DNA of 64,000 nt, from contig JAUHXQ010000001.1 of NCBI GenBank assembly GCA_030426905.1, positions 372,001 to 436,000 on the forward strand, read 5' to 3'. The stretch is from Alphaproteobacteria bacterium (GTDB taxonomy: Bacteria; Pseudomonadota; Alphaproteobacteria; Rickettsiales; JABSSG01). A program made the position numbers and the translations under genes. Below, in pieces: positions 34,603 to 43,700 of the stretch. Within the stretch, counting starts at the first letter, position 1, and each line of letters starts with the position of its first letter. A model generated the notes under the pieces. That model was not told the origin of the DNA, made no database searches, and saw only the letters and a program-made list of their open reading frames with translations.

Positions 34603-34641
34603 AAAGGGAAAGTATATTGAGTTATGCTTTCCCTTATTTTT
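34603..34641 (+). terminator. Rho-independent terminator, copy 2
   Basis: AAGGGAAAG at 34604-34612 pairs with CTTTCCCTT at 34627-34635, then a T-rich run. Stem, flanking TAT/ATG and tail match copy 1 at 32895. Confidence 0.88.
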
Positions 34642-34762
34642 ATATAACTTCATCATCCATACTACTCATAAATTTCTTTACGAAGATAGTATGTCTTAGT
34701 TTAATCATTTTATGGTAAAAAGAATAACTGCGCTGTATTATTAAATAAAAAAGGATAAAAGG

Positions 34763-35116
34763 ATGATCTTTAACAAAGAGTACATGTATCAACTGTATAA
34801 AGATATATTAATAGAGCAAAAGATAGAAAAGTTTGATAATTATTTTACTGCAGACTGTACTATACAAGTTAATGATAAGGTCTTTAATGCAGAAGAGTTC
34901 AAGCAAAGAATGCAAAAGATGAAGGAGAATATAAAATCCATCAAAGTAGAGATGGTAAATTTTTTTATATCTCAAGATGAGTCTGAAATAACTGATACTC
35001 ACATCAGCACTGCTAGGGATCTTAACGGGGTAGAGAGAAAATTATTTGTAATGCAACAGTCAAAGTTAGAGGGTAATAAAATTAAGAATTTTATTGATGT
35101 GTATTATGTGATATAG
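34763..35116 (+). CDS. SnoaL/NTF2-like domain protein
   Basis: 117 aa. It fits the cone-shaped NTF2-like fold: an N-terminal helix (KEYMYQLYKDILIEQKIEKF), then YFTADCTIQVNDKVFNAEEF, a helix (KQRMQKMKENIKSI), and paired strands (VEMVNFFISQDESEITDTHI, ERKLFVMQQSKLEGNKI, FIDVYYVI). This is a stand-alone SnoaL-like protein; members are isomerases, hydrolases or binding proteins, and no catalytic residue can be pointed to. AAAGGATAAAAGG precedes the ATG. It lies between the accessory block and holA. Confidence 0.7.
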   Translation: MIFNKEYMYQLYKDILIEQKIEKFDNYFTADCTIQVNDKVFNAEEFKQRMQKMKENIKSIKVEMVNFFISQDESEITDTHISTARDLNGVERKLFVMQQSKLEGNKIKNFIDVYYVI

Positions 35117-35223
35117 CTAACTTGTTTTAAAAAGTAATACAGAAAGCGAGCAACGATGTGTTAAATGAAATTAGCGACAGAAGAAGATAAGGATAATACA
35201 ATTACCAATAATCGAGTGAAAAA

Positions 35224-36261
35224 TTGAAAATACAGCAAAATCAAATTAAATTTTTTCTTGAGGGAGGTTTTCGTAAATATAAAGCAGTTTTAATATTTGG
35301 TAGTAACTCTGGTTTAGTAGCAAAAAGATGTTCAATTTTACAAAAAAAGAGTACCGAACAAGATACTGATAGTAGTCTAAATATCACTCACCTAGGCTAT
35401 GAGCAAATTTCAAAAGATCCATCTGTTCTTCAAGAGGAGTTGTGTTCTTACAGTTTGTTCAATAAACCTAAAGTTATAATGATAAAGAATGCTGGTGCTA
35501 GTATTAACAAAGATATTCAGCAGATTTTATCTTCTATTCCTGATGGAATTGAAAATTTTATTATTTTTACAAGCGATGAACTTCCTCCTTCGTCTACTAC
35601 TCGTAAATTTTTTGAGACTGCAAAAGACTTAGCAGCAATTCCTTGCTATATGGAGAATATAGAAACTATAAAAAATCTAGTAATGAGCAAATTATCAGCT
35701 AGAAATATAAGGTTATCATCTCATGAAGTGATAGACTATATAGTAGAAAATATTCAAGGTGACCATCTGGCCATTATTTCTGAAATAGAAAAAATTATAC
35801 TCTCTGCATCATCGGATAAAGTAATCTCTTTAAGAGATGTTAAGAATATAATTAGTAAACATACTTTGAATTTAGATTATCAGGAAATGATAAAATATAT
35901 TGTAAGGCAGGACTTGGGCAGAGCAGAAACTGAATTTATAAAGCTAATTAATTCAGGTATTAGTGTTATTGCTATTATACGTAATTTAACAAATTATTTT
36001 GTTAAATTAGTAAAAGTGAAGTCTTTAATATCACAAGGAAAATCAGAGGATGTTGCAATGTCATTTTTAAAACCTCCTATATTTTATAAGCATGAAAAAG
36101 ATTTTAAATTTGCTCTAAAAAAATATTCTTTGCATGAGTTGATAAATATTTTTGATCTGCTTATAAAATTTGAAATAGATTGTAAGAGCTATAATATTGA
36201 CAATAAGATTCTTTGGGATCAGACTTTTGTCCATATCTTTTTTAGTCTAAATTCCCCATAA
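35224..36261 (+). CDS. holA: DNA polymerase III subunit delta
   Basis: 345 aa clamp-loader subunit that opens the beta clamp. TTG start at 35224, chosen because the product then begins MKIQQNQIKFFLEGG as in rickettsial HolA proteins. Characteristic pieces: KAVLIFGSNSGLVAKRC (about residues 19-35), LFNKPKVIMIKNAG (about 78-91), NFIIFTSDELPPSSTTRKFFE, and helical domains with IVENIQGDHLAIISEIEKI. Walker motifs are absent, as expected. A 20-codon ORF (ATG 35165) ends in an ATTGA overlap with the TTG and may be a remnant of the upstream gene. Convergent with the SH3 gene, overlapping by 15 bases. Confidence 0.88.
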   Translation: MKIQQNQIKFFLEGGFRKYKAVLIFGSNSGLVAKRCSILQKKSTEQDTDSSLNITHLGYEQISKDPSVLQEELCSYSLFNKPKVIMIKNAGASINKDIQQILSSIPDGIENFIIFTSDELPPSSTTRKFFETAKDLAAIPCYMENIETIKNLVMSKLSARNIRLSSHEVIDYIVENIQGDHLAIISEIEKIILSASSDKVISLRDVKNIISKHTLNLDYQEMIKYIVRQDLGRAETEFIKLINSGISVIAIIRNLTNYFVKLVKVKSLISQGKSEDVAMSFLKPPIFYKHEKDFKFALKKYSLHELINIFDLLIKFEIDCKSYNIDNKILWDQTFVHIFFSLNSP

Positions 36262-36717
36262 ATATCTTTGCAAAACCCATCCTTTAAAGTCATTGATTGA
36301 TATATTACACCAATTTTCTTCCTGACATTTTATAATTTTCACTCTAACGTTTTTTTTAAGTTTAGCAATTTTAGGGGATAATAAATCAGGTTTTTTATAT
36401 AATAAAACAGGAGAGTTACTTATGATAACTGCTCCTTGTAGTCTACTACTGGTGAAATAAGACATTACCCATCCTTCATCTCCATCTACATCACGTACTT
36501 TTATCCATTCTTCAAACTTAGCGCTTACTTTTAGTGGCTCGCGCAAAGATTTTATTACCCATTTAATAGGATATTTTTTACTAGGTCCAGAGCGCATATT
36601 TACTTCTGGAGATTTTAGATAAACAAAATGTTCTTGAAATTTTGTAGGAGAAGAATAGCTAGGAAAAGCAGATACTAATGCAGTAGTTACAATAAATATA
36701 AAAATATTAAGATTCAT
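36247..36717 (-). CDS. Secreted bacterial SH3-domain protein
   Basis: 156 aa from the ATG at 36717, which overlaps the end of the antiporter gene (ATGAATCTTAA). Upstream in-frame ATGs (36735, 36771) lie deeper in that gene. Signal peptide at residues 1-21 (to about SAFPSYSS). Two SH3-like units follow: YLKSPEVNMRSGPSKKYPIKW (shown to 20) with EWIKVRDVDGDEGWV, then PVLLYKKPDLLSPKIAKLKK with WCNISINDFKGWV. The VNMRSGP and WV..G..GWV signatures are those of bacterial SH3 (SH3_3/YgiM) domains that bind peptidoglycan or periplasmic partners. Probably cotranscribed with kefB/C. Confidence 0.8.
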   Translation of the reverse strand: MNLNIFIFIVTTALVSAFPSYSSPTKFQEHFVYLKSPEVNMRSGPSKKYPIKWVIKSLREPLKVSAKFEEWIKVRDVDGDEGWVMSYFTSSRLQGAVIISNSPVLLYKKPDLLSPKIAKLKKNVRVKIIKCQEENWCNISINDFKGWVLQRYLWGI

Positions 36718-38434
36718 CAAATAACTCTTTGTCATAGTGCTCTTTTTCTTGAGCCATAATATAATTACCAAGTCTAAATTGGTTTTTTATTCTACTTACT
36801 TCATTTTCGCTGATACCGACATTCTTTAGTACTGCGCCTCCCATTTGTAGCCCTGTTTCGTAAGTTTCTGGTACAATAGTGGTTGCACCAACATTATATA
36901 ACTCTTGATCATTACTAAGGTCTTTTGCCCTTACTGTGATTGTGATGTCAGGCATATGTTCTCTTATAACTTTAGTGCATTTTTTCAAGATAACTTCATT
37001 GTCTATAGTAATAATAACAGATCTTGCTCTTTTTAAACCAATTGATTCTAGAATTCCTACATTTCCTCCATCTCCTAGATATACTGGGAATCCATCTTTT
37101 CTTTCATGAATGACATGAGTGGCGTTAATGTCGAGGCCAATATAATTGAATTTTTCTGCTTCAAGTAAGCGTGCTACCATTTTTCCTACTCTGCCAAAAC
37201 CAATGATGATGACATGATTGTCGAGATCTGCAACATCTTTGTTTATATCTTCTTTGCACATTCTATCTCTTTTATCCAGATAGTCAGAGATCATTTCACC
37301 TATAATAGATAGTAGTGGGGTAAGTGCCATGGTGATGGTTACTACGACCATTAAAATTTGCCCTGTATGATCTGAAATAATCTGTTTCTGTGTAGCAAGA
37401 TTAAATAATATGAAAGCAAACTCACTGCCTTGAGCAAGTAATAAACCAGCATGTATTGCAGTGCCTATGTTAAATCTGAATAATATAGCTAGCAGCATTA
37501 TTATTACTGATTTAATCAAAATCAATATCAAAGAGTATGAAATAATCGTGCTTAAATTACTAACAACTAGATCAATATTAAAAGACATACCCACAGTCAT
37601 AAAAAATAATCCTAATAACAACCCTTTGAAAGGCATAATGCTTTCTTCAGCTTGTAAGTGATACTCTGTTTCTGCGACAAGAAGCCCAGCAACAAATGCG
37701 CCTAGAGCTAGAGAAAGACCCATTTTTTCTGTTGCCCATGCAGATCCTAAAACTATTAAAATAGTAGCTGCAATGAATAGTTCATTATTTTTAGATTGAG
37801 TATAAATAGCTCGGAATAGAGGCCTTAAAAACAGTCTTCCTAAAATAAATATAACAAACAAAGCTAGTATTGCTTTCAAAAATGCCATTCCCATTAAGTG
37901 GAAAACATTTCCTTGTCCGCCAGTTAGCAGCGGAATTAGAACTAGCAATGGTACAACTGCAAAATCTTGCATTAATAATACCGCAAGAGATAAACGCCCT
38001 ACTTGTGTTGATTGTTTTCTCTGTTCTGCAATTACTTGAAGTACTAGTGCAGTGGAAGATAAAGCAAACCCTCCCCCTATAACAACTGCTGGAGAAAGCA
38101 TATTATAATAAAAATAAACTAATGAACCTACTAGTATTGATGTAATGGTAACTTGTAATCCGCCGAAGCCAAAAACATGAGCTCTCATCGATTTTAGCCT
38201 CTCAAAGGTTAATTCCAAACCAATTGCAAATAGCAAAAATACTACACCAATTTCACCAAATACTTCTGTATCTCTTGAATTAACAAGCTTAACCCATCCA
38301 TGTTCGCCAATAAGAGCACCAGCAACAAAGTAGCCAAGAACAGGGCTTAAGTGGAAGCGTCTGAATGTAGCTACAACAAATACTGCAGCTAATAAAATTA
38401 CTAATACTTTAGGTAAAAAAGTCAAATCGTGCAT
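36707..38434 (-). CDS. CPA2 monovalent cation:proton antiporter (KefB/KefC-like)
   Basis: 575 aa. About 12 membrane helices in the first 385 residues, opening FLPKVLVILLAAVFVVATF and including HLSPVLGYFVAGALIGEHG and a GLSLALGAFVAGLLVAETEY segment typical of Kef proteins. A C-terminal RCK/TrkA-N domain begins VIIIGFGRVGKMVARLLE (about residue 400), a dinucleotide-binding GxGxxG fold, then YLGDGGNVGILESIGL. It exchanges K+ or Na+ for protons across the inner membrane under ligand control. The gene overlaps the SH3-domain gene. Confidence 0.9.
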   Translation of the reverse strand: MHDLTFLPKVLVILLAAVFVVATFRRFHLSPVLGYFVAGALIGEHGWVKLVNSRDTEVFGEIGVVFLLFAIGLELTFERLKSMRAHVFGFGGLQVTITSILVGSLVYFYYNMLSPAVVIGGGFALSSTALVLQVIAEQRKQSTQVGRLSLAVLLMQDFAVVPLLVLIPLLTGGQGNVFHLMGMAFLKAILALFVIFILGRLFLRPLFRAIYTQSKNNELFIAATILIVLGSAWATEKMGLSLALGAFVAGLLVAETEYHLQAEESIMPFKGLLLGLFFMTVGMSFNIDLVVSNLSTIISYSLILILIKSVIIMLLAILFRFNIGTAIHAGLLLAQGSEFAFILFNLATQKQIISDHTGQILMVVVTITMALTPLLSIIGEMISDYLDKRDRMCKEDINKDVADLDNHVIIIGFGRVGKMVARLLEAEKFNYIGLDINATHVIHERKDGFPVYLGDGGNVGILESIGLKRARSVIITIDNEVILKKCTKVIREHMPDITITVRAKDLSNDQELYNVGATTIVPETYETGLQMGGAVLKNVGISENEVSRIKNQFRLGNYIMAQEKEHYDKELFDES

Positions 38435-38562
38435 TTTTTACTAACCTACCTGGATTAATAAGCTTAATAATTAATAGAGCAGGAAACTTCGCAGTTTTCT
38501 GTTATTATTTCCTTTAGTATAATATATATATTTAATTCTATTTTTGGAAATTATATTTGCTG

Positions 38563-39243
38563 ATGGATAATATTCTTTTGATAACTGGTGGTGCAAAGAG
38601 AATAGGTAGAGCAATATGTTTACATCTTGCAACACAGGGATGGAAAATTGCAATACACTATAATGTCTCCAATAGAGAGGCTCACGAATTATGTAATGAG
38701 ATAAATCAGTTTTCTAAAGCAATAGTAATTCAAAAAAACTTACAGGTTTTATCTGATTTTAAACATCTATTTCAGCAAATTAAGCTGGAGCTTGGTACTC
38801 CTAATTTACTAATAAATAATGCTGCAATTTTTCAACCAGATAATATCTATAATGTCACAGCACAAAATCTAGAGTCTCATATGAGTGTTAATTGTTTTGC
38901 CCCTATTTTGCTGATGCAGGAGTTTATTAATATTAATAATAATCAAAGTACACCAGATGAAATAAATATTATTAATATGTTAGATGATTCTTTTGATTTA
39001 ACAAGATCGAGATCTTTTTTATCATATAGCTTAAGTAAGCTGTGTCTAGAGCATGCTACTAACTTGTTTAAAATTCAAGCTGATGATAATTGTAAAATAA
39101 ATTCAATAAGTCCTAGTTTTACCATGAAAAATGATAGTATAACTCAGGATCAATACGATAAGATTAAGAAGAACTCTAGTAGAGATAAGACAACGTTAGA
39201 AGATATATGCAAGCAAATTGATTTTATATTGAAAAAATGTTAG
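38563..39243 (+). CDS. Short-chain dehydrogenase/reductase
   Basis: 226 aa from ATG 38563; a TTG two codons upstream is less likely. Rossmann-fold SDR: ILLITGGAKRIGRAICLHLA (residues 4-23, TGxxxxIG cofactor motif), LLINNAAIF (NNAxx motif, about 85-93) and catalytic YSLSK (YxxxK, about 151-155) preceded by Ser residues. It is close in style to FabG/pteridine reductase-type SDRs, which use NADPH. The gene is slightly short and ends DFILKKC with no C-terminal extension. The substrate cannot be read from sequence. Divergent from the antiporter. Confidence 0.85.
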   Translation: MDNILLITGGAKRIGRAICLHLATQGWKIAIHYNVSNREAHELCNEINQFSKAIVIQKNLQVLSDFKHLFQQIKLELGTPNLLINNAAIFQPDNIYNVTAQNLESHMSVNCFAPILLMQEFININNNQSTPDEINIINMLDDSFDLTRSRSFLSYSLSKLCLEHATNLFKIQADDNCKINSISPSFTMKNDSITQDQYDKIKKNSSRDKTTLEDICKQIDFILKKC

Positions 39244-39253
39244 CTATAATTCT

Positions 39254-39766
39254 CTAAAATTCTTCATATTCTGCTTCTGCTCCTAGTAATTTTGCACATG
39301 TTTCTTTTATTCCATTTTTTTCAATCAAATCAAATTGGTGGCAGCTTTTAATTTTTAGAGAGCATAGTGCATTTTCTGGGCCAATAGCTTTTAAGGCTTT
39401 TACTTGAAAATTATATACAAATTGTGGTGCTAAGTCTAGGTGAGGTGAATTTTTTAATAATTCAGCTGCTTGTAGGATGTTTTTATTTAAGTGATTGCAC
39501 CATAACCATTTAGTGCATATATTTTCTTTTTTTAAGACAAGATCTATATTTTCAATACCTACTATTTTGAGTAATTGTAGTCTAAAATAAGAATCGTAAA
39601 ATGCTATTGCATCTTTTATATTTGTTTGGGTGTCATCAGGTCTTGCTTCTTGCAGGAATTGCAATGCTTCAGCTGCGAATATATATTTTTCAAAAAAATA
39701 TTTCCACTGTTTATTTTTTTCTTTTGCAAAAATATTCTTGATATAGCTTGAATATTTACCAGACAT
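39254..39766 (-). CDS. Hypothetical helical protein
   Basis: 170 aa, not recognised. Mostly helical, with aromatic and Lys-rich N-terminus (SSYIKNIFAKEKNKQWKYFF), then helix pairs such as YIFAAEALQFLQEARPDD, and scattered Cys (NICTKW, WLWCNH, ALCSLK, SCHQF, ETCAKL). No signal peptide or membrane helix. Same strand and 16 bases upstream of the deoxyribosyltransferase-like gene start, so the two may form an operon. No function is suggested. Confidence 0.5.
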   Translation of the reverse strand: MSGKYSSYIKNIFAKEKNKQWKYFFEKYIFAAEALQFLQEARPDDTQTNIKDAIAFYDSYFRLQLLKIVGIENIDLVLKKENICTKWLWCNHLNKNILQAAELLKNSPHLDLAPQFVYNFQVKALKAIGPENALCSLKIKSCHQFDLIEKNGIKETCAKLLGAEAEYEEF

Positions 39767-39781
39767 AACTAGATCTTTAAT

Positions 39782-40519
39782 TTAGTAATTAGTAATGCCA
39801 AACACAGATGCGCACCAAGAATATTGATTGTCTGGAGTTGTATGAGTAAAATTTAATGTATCTAGTGCTTGCACTATTTTACTTGCAACAGATCTAACTA
39901 AAAATTTATCATCATCTATTTTTGTATTTTTTTGTTCATTTTTTGTTGTATGTAGATCTTTATATAAATCTGATGCGTTAATTACAACAGCAGAGGTTTT
40001 GGGATAATGGCTTACCATGATGCTCCATGGGCCATGGTTACTAAATTGGTTATAGTTTTTTTTATCATCAAATTTATCATGATAAGCATCTGTCTTAAAT
40101 AATACTGCTGGCTTGTCAAGGCATCTATTAATCATAAATTCAACTACTGCTCCTGAGCTGGGACTTTTCCCGTCCATGTTTACTAACACTCCATCAGCCT
40201 GGAAAATAGCTTTAATATCTATATCTCTAATTGCTTTACTGAGATGATGTGACTTTGCATTATTTTTTTTGAGCTCAATTATTTTAGAGGATTGCAAGGG
40301 CAGATCCTGAGGTAATATGCATGAGTATTTGTTATTTGATACTTCAGCTATTGCTTCTGCAAGCTTTATATTACCAGCAAGATGAGTAATAGTTGAAATA
40401 GTTCCTGCGCAGTATAGTTTCACAGGATTTATTTTTTTCTTATCTGCACATGATGGTGAGATATAGGAAGAAAAGATAAGAAATACTGTAATAAATAGTA
40501 GTTTATTCTGATAGGGCAT
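39782..40519 (-). CDS. Secreted nucleoside 2-deoxyribosyltransferase-like protein
   Basis: 245 aa. A signal peptide at residues 1-24 (LLFITVFLIFSSYISPSCA) precedes a domain with YCAGTISTITHLAGNIKLAE (about 35-54), then IRDIDIKAIFQADGVLVN and NMDGKSPSSGAVVEF (about 112-126), RCLDKPAVLFKTD. This order matches the nucleoside 2-deoxyribosyltransferase fold: AGP..N, D...I..ADxVxxxxD, G....SG...E, KPV. The Glu of GAVVEF would be the family's catalytic nucleophile. These enzymes swap bases between deoxyribonucleosides and are usually cytosolic, so a signal peptide is unusual. Call is by motif only. Confidence 0.65.
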   Translation of the reverse strand: MPYQNKLLFITVFLIFSSYISPSCADKKKINPVKLYCAGTISTITHLAGNIKLAEAIAEVSNNKYSCILPQDLPLQSSKIIELKKNNAKSHHLSKAIRDIDIKAIFQADGVLVNMDGKSPSSGAVVEFMINRCLDKPAVLFKTDAYHDKFDDKKNYNQFSNHGPWSIMVSHYPKTSAVVINASDLYKDLHTTKNEQKNTKIDDDKFLVRSVASKIVQALDTLNFTHTTPDNQYSWCASVFGITNY

Positions 40520-40635
40520 ATTTTTCTTATTTATGAGACTTGTTATGTTGACTATATTAAAGTTTGTTTTTTACATAATCAAACCTAAAATTACAAAGAA
40601 AAATTAACTATTAATTAATTTTTAAGCAATTATGC

Positions 40636-40663
40636 TTGCATTAGTTGAAAATTATGTTATAAT
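40636..40663 (+). promoter_or_regulatory. Putative sigma70 promoter of the transglycosylase-like gene
   Basis: TTGCAT at 40636-40641 and a perfect TATAAT at 40658-40663, spacer 16 bases. The start near 40670 gives a leader of about 56 bases. Confidence 0.5.
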
Positions 40664-40725
40664 TGGGCAAGTTTTTCGTTTATAGATGCATTTCATCAAA
40701 TCATTTAACTAATAAAAGGTTGGTA

Positions 40726-41358
40726 ATGAATCTTGATAAGAAAATTACTTCTGTCATACTAATGACAATATGTGGAGTTCTAATTTCATTTACAATAAAT
40801 ATCGCAACTACGCTTGATGCTAAAGCACAAAAAAGAAAATTATTTGCACATAATCATACAGTTATTTCAAGTAAAGACCGTAAATTTTTTGTTGCACTGA
40901 GCGAGAGAGAGTCTAGCAATAATCCAAAAGCTCAAAATCGTTTTGGGTATATCGGGAAGTATCAATTCGGGGAAGAAGCACTAGCAGTTACAGGATATTA
41001 CATAAAAGATAAAACAAGAAAGAATGATTGGATAGGTAAATGGACTGGGAAAAATGGTATATATTCCAAGAATGATTACTTAAACAACCCCAAAGTTCAG
41101 GACAAAGCTGCAGCTGAGCTTGCTTCCAAGAACTGGCATTTTGCAAGGCAGAAAGGACTACATAAATATGTTGGAACAAAGGTTAGCGGCATATATATTA
41201 CTAAGTCAGGTATAGTTGCAAGTATGCATTTATTAGGTCCTCAAAAAGTATCAGATTTTCTCAAGCATGGTAAGGCTAATAGTGATGGTTTTGGCACAAG
41301 TGTAAAAGACTATATGCATAAATTCTCTAATCATGATCTAACAACAGCTTTTGCTTAA
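40726..41358 (+). CDS. Lysozyme-like/lytic transglycosylase-like secreted protein
   Basis: 210 aa from ATG 40726 with AAAGG at 40715-40719. A longer GTG form begins at 40663 but overlaps the promoter. N-terminal membrane anchor or signal at about 9-33 (SVILMTICGVLISFTINIA). The domain begins FFVALSERESSNNPKAQN (about 56-73), GYIGKYQFGEEALAVTGYY (about 75-93), then WTGKNGIYSKNDYLNNP. Glu in SERESS followed by GYxGxYQFG resembles the catalytic Glu and the G.YQ motif of SLT/lysozyme-like murein hydrolases. Probably remodels peptidoglycan, or acts as a specialised T4SS lysozyme (VirB1-like), although no T4SS cluster is adjacent. Confidence 0.65.
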   Translation: MNLDKKITSVILMTICGVLISFTINIATTLDAKAQKRKLFAHNHTVISSKDRKFFVALSERESSNNPKAQNRFGYIGKYQFGEEALAVTGYYIKDKTRKNDWIGKWTGKNGIYSKNDYLNNPKVQDKAAAELASKNWHFARQKGLHKYVGTKVSGIYITKSGIVASMHLLGPQKVSDFLKHGKANSDGFGTSVKDYMHKFSNHDLTTAFA

Positions 41359-41421
41359 AGTTAATATGGTCATTTTATTTAAATTATTAATAAAAATTTA
41401 TACACCTAATAATATATACTT

Positions 41422-41532
41422 GATGGTTTCCAGCCCGTTTCACTCTTTCATCCATGTAATGGGCACGCACCTAATCATGGTTCTCAAGCTGAAGTAGCAT
41501 TGGTTAAGGAGTTTTGCATAGATGCTTCATAA
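41422..41532 (+). pseudogene. Possible decayed coding fragment
   Basis: An open stretch without a start reads FQPVSLFHPCNGHAPNHGSQ, then AEVALVKEFCIDAS and a stop. Its composition looks like protein and its GC is above the local average. I do not recognise the parent gene. Confidence 0.25.
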
Positions 41533-41564
41533 TCAAATTAGTGAGCACTCTCCCTTACAAGAGG

Positions 41565-42026
41565 TTAAAGAGGCGTTTCTGCAAAATCCTTAATTGTTGC
41601 CCCAGCCTCTGAAATCTTCTCGCTATCAGTGTTATCGGTAGGTGGAAAATCATTAATAATATCAGATGATGGCTCAGAAGATGTGTTGCTATCTACAAAT
41701 AAAGTATTATACAAATATTTACTTGTAGCTAGAGTGATATAGCCCGTGCTACTCATTAGGATTCCCACTATTGCACCATGTTCTGGGCTGATATGTGTGA
41801 CTGCTTTGGGGTTGAAATAATACTCGCAGGCTAGGGGTATGGCGATAACTGCAGAGGGTGGGAATACACATGCTAATGTAAGAGGCATTATAAATTTTGG
41901 TATAGTCACCAAGCTTGCTGCTGCTCCTCCAACGATACCTCCAATCATAGCAGTTGTAATTAAAGGGTATGTGTTTTCAACTAAATAACTGACACTGTCA
42001 GCTACATATTTTATATTTTCATGCAT
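41565..42026 (-). CDS. Small multi-span membrane protein with acidic tail
   Basis: 153 aa. Hydrophobic segments at about residues 19-41 (LITTAMIGGIVGGAAASLV), 43-66 (IPKFIMPLTLACVFPPSAVI) and 80-100 (AIVGILMSSTGYITLATS). An acidic Ser/Asp/Glu/Thr tail follows (about 110-153, DNTDSEKISEAG). AGGATTAG lies just upstream of ATG 42026. It resembles the 48563 and 49064 products in plan: closely spaced hydrophobic helices, then an acidic tail. Proteins of this plan in intracellular bacteria can be inserted in host vacuole membranes, but nothing here proves export. Confidence 0.55.
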   Translation of the reverse strand: MHENIKYVADSVSYLVENTYPLITTAMIGGIVGGAAASLVTIPKFIMPLTLACVFPPSAVIAIPLACEYYFNPKAVTHISPEHGAIVGILMSSTGYITLATSKYLYNTLFVDSNTSSEPSSDIINDFPPTDNTDSEKISEAGATIKDFAETPL

Positions 42027-42421
42027 AAACTAATCCTCCATTAGTAATCAAGACTATAATTTAACAATTAATAAATAAAAGGCAAGAATTTTTTTGTGGG
42101 TTTATAGATATTAATAAAATCAATCGCTATCTACAGCATCATCAAATTAATTTATGAGGTGGAAGAGAGTTCATCACAGGTTTGCCCGTGAATGAATGAG
42201 CTTTGCGAGGTCTAATGCCGGTTCTGTCGCATGTGTTGGTTAAAGTTAACTGCAGCTGGAGTTAGTTAAAACATTACCAAAATAGCGTTTATCTACTCTT
42301 TTTTAGAGCTTTTTATGATTAGAATTTAGTGGATCTACTAAAATATACTAAATTTGCCTACACAATATAGCTAAGATCTTCTATACTTAATTTAATATTA
42401 ACACTTAGCTAAAATTATCTA
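42027..42421. other. Divergent intergenic region upstream of ftsZ
   Basis: 395 bases with no gene, between a minus-strand membrane gene and ftsZ. It should hold both promoters but I cannot pick a clear one. A locally GC-richer patch at about 42150-42240 has short open stretches on both strands (minus strand: TGIRPRKAHSFTGKPV) and may be a decayed gene. Confidence 0.4.
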
Positions 42422-43696
42422 ATGGCAATAAACATTCAAGTTCCAGAGTCTGTGCTAATAAAACCTATTATAACAGTTTTCGGAGTAGGAGGGGCTGGAG
42501 GTAATGCTGTTAATAATATGATTAAATACAAACTGCAAGACATTAGATTTGTTGTAGCAAATACCGATGCTCAGTCTTTAGAAAAATCTCTTACTGATAA
42601 AAAAATACGTTTAGGTGAAAAAAGTACTGGTGGTTTAGGTGCAGGAGCAAACCCAGAGATAGGAGCTGCTGCTGCTGAAGAAGCTCTTGACGAAATAGCG
42701 AGACACATAGATAACAGCAATATGGTATTCATTACTGCAGGCATGGGCGGTGGAACAGGAACAGGTGCTGCTCCAGTGATAGCAAGAATTGCAAGAGAAA
42801 AAGGTATTCTTGTTATAGGAGTTGTAACAAAACCTTTTGGTTTTGAAGGTGCACAACGTATGCGTATAGCAGAAGAGGGGATTGAAGAATTGGCTAAATA
42901 TGTTGATACGCTGATTGTTGTTCCCAATCAGAAGCTTTTGGAAGTAGCTGATGAAGCGACAACATTTGCAGAGGCTTTTAAAATTGCTGATAACGTTTTA
43001 TATTCTGGTGTAAGGGGGATTACAGACTTGATAATGGTGCCGGGGTTAGTGAATTTAGATTTTGCAGATATCCAGACTATCATTAATGAAATGGGTAAGG
43101 CAATGATGAGTACTGGGGAGTCTGAAGGTGAAGACAGGGCTATCAAAGCAGCTGAAAAAGCTATTTCTAATCCATTACTTGAACATTCATCAATAAAAGG
43201 TGCACGAGGCGTACTAATCAATATTACTGGTGGGTCTGACATGACTTTGTTTGAAGTTGATAAGGCTGCAAATAGAGTTAGACAAGAAGTTGAAAATGAA
43301 AATGCTAATATTATTTTTGGTTCTAGTTTTCATGAAGAATTAACTGGGAAAATTAGAGTTTCAGTTGTTGCAACTGGTATTGATGCGGAGCATTCTCGAA
43401 GGGCTAGAAATTCAAAAAGCATGTCTGAACTTATTACAGAAGAGGAAAATAGTAATCAGCATATTGGTGACCAACAAGAAAAAACTTTAGAAAATGATTC
43501 TGTATTTTGTCAGGATCAGCTTGAGGCTAAAGATAAAAAACAACGAAATTATTTTTCTACTATTTGTAAGAAGATATTTGGGAAAAGTCAAAAGGAAGAA
43601 CAGATCCAGTTGGAAGAAATAAGCTTTGAAGATGAAGATTTAGAAGAAAAAATTTATGATACACCAGCTTTTTTAAGAGAGAAAGAAAAAAATTAA
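42422..43696 (+). CDS. ftsZ: Cell division GTPase FtsZ
   Basis: 424 aa tubulin homolog that forms the Z-ring. [17 protein letters not shown] (about residues 17-33), the tubulin signature [13 protein letters not shown] (about 106-118, phosphate-binding loop) and the T7 loop [10 protein letters not shown] (about 209-218, completing the GTPase site of the next subunit) are all intact. A short variable linker of about 70 residues leads to the conserved C-terminal peptide [12 protein letters not shown], which binds membrane tethers such as FtsA. Followed four bases later by pgpA. Not next to ftsQ/ftsA in this window. Confidence 0.97.
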   Translation: MAINIQVPESVLIKPIITVFGVGGAGGNAVNNMIKYKLQDIRFVVANTDAQSLEKSLTDKKIRLGEKSTGGLGAGANPEIGAAAAEEALDEIARHIDNSNMVFITAGMGGGTGTGAAPVIARIAREKGILVIGVVTKPFGFEGAQRMRIAEEGIEELAKYVDTLIVVPNQKLLEVADEATTFAEAFKIADNVLYSGVRGITDLIMVPGLVNLDFADIQTIINEMGKAMMSTGESEGEDRAIKAAEKAISNPLLEHSSIKGARGVLINITGGSDMTLFEVDKAANRVRQEVENENANIIFGSSFHEELTGKIRVSVVATGIDAEHSRRARNSKSMSELITEEENSNQHIGDQQEKTLENDSVFCQDQLEAKDKKQRNYFSTICKKIFGKSQKEEQIQLEEISFEDEDLEEKIYDTPAFLREKEKN

Positions 43697-43700
43697 TATA

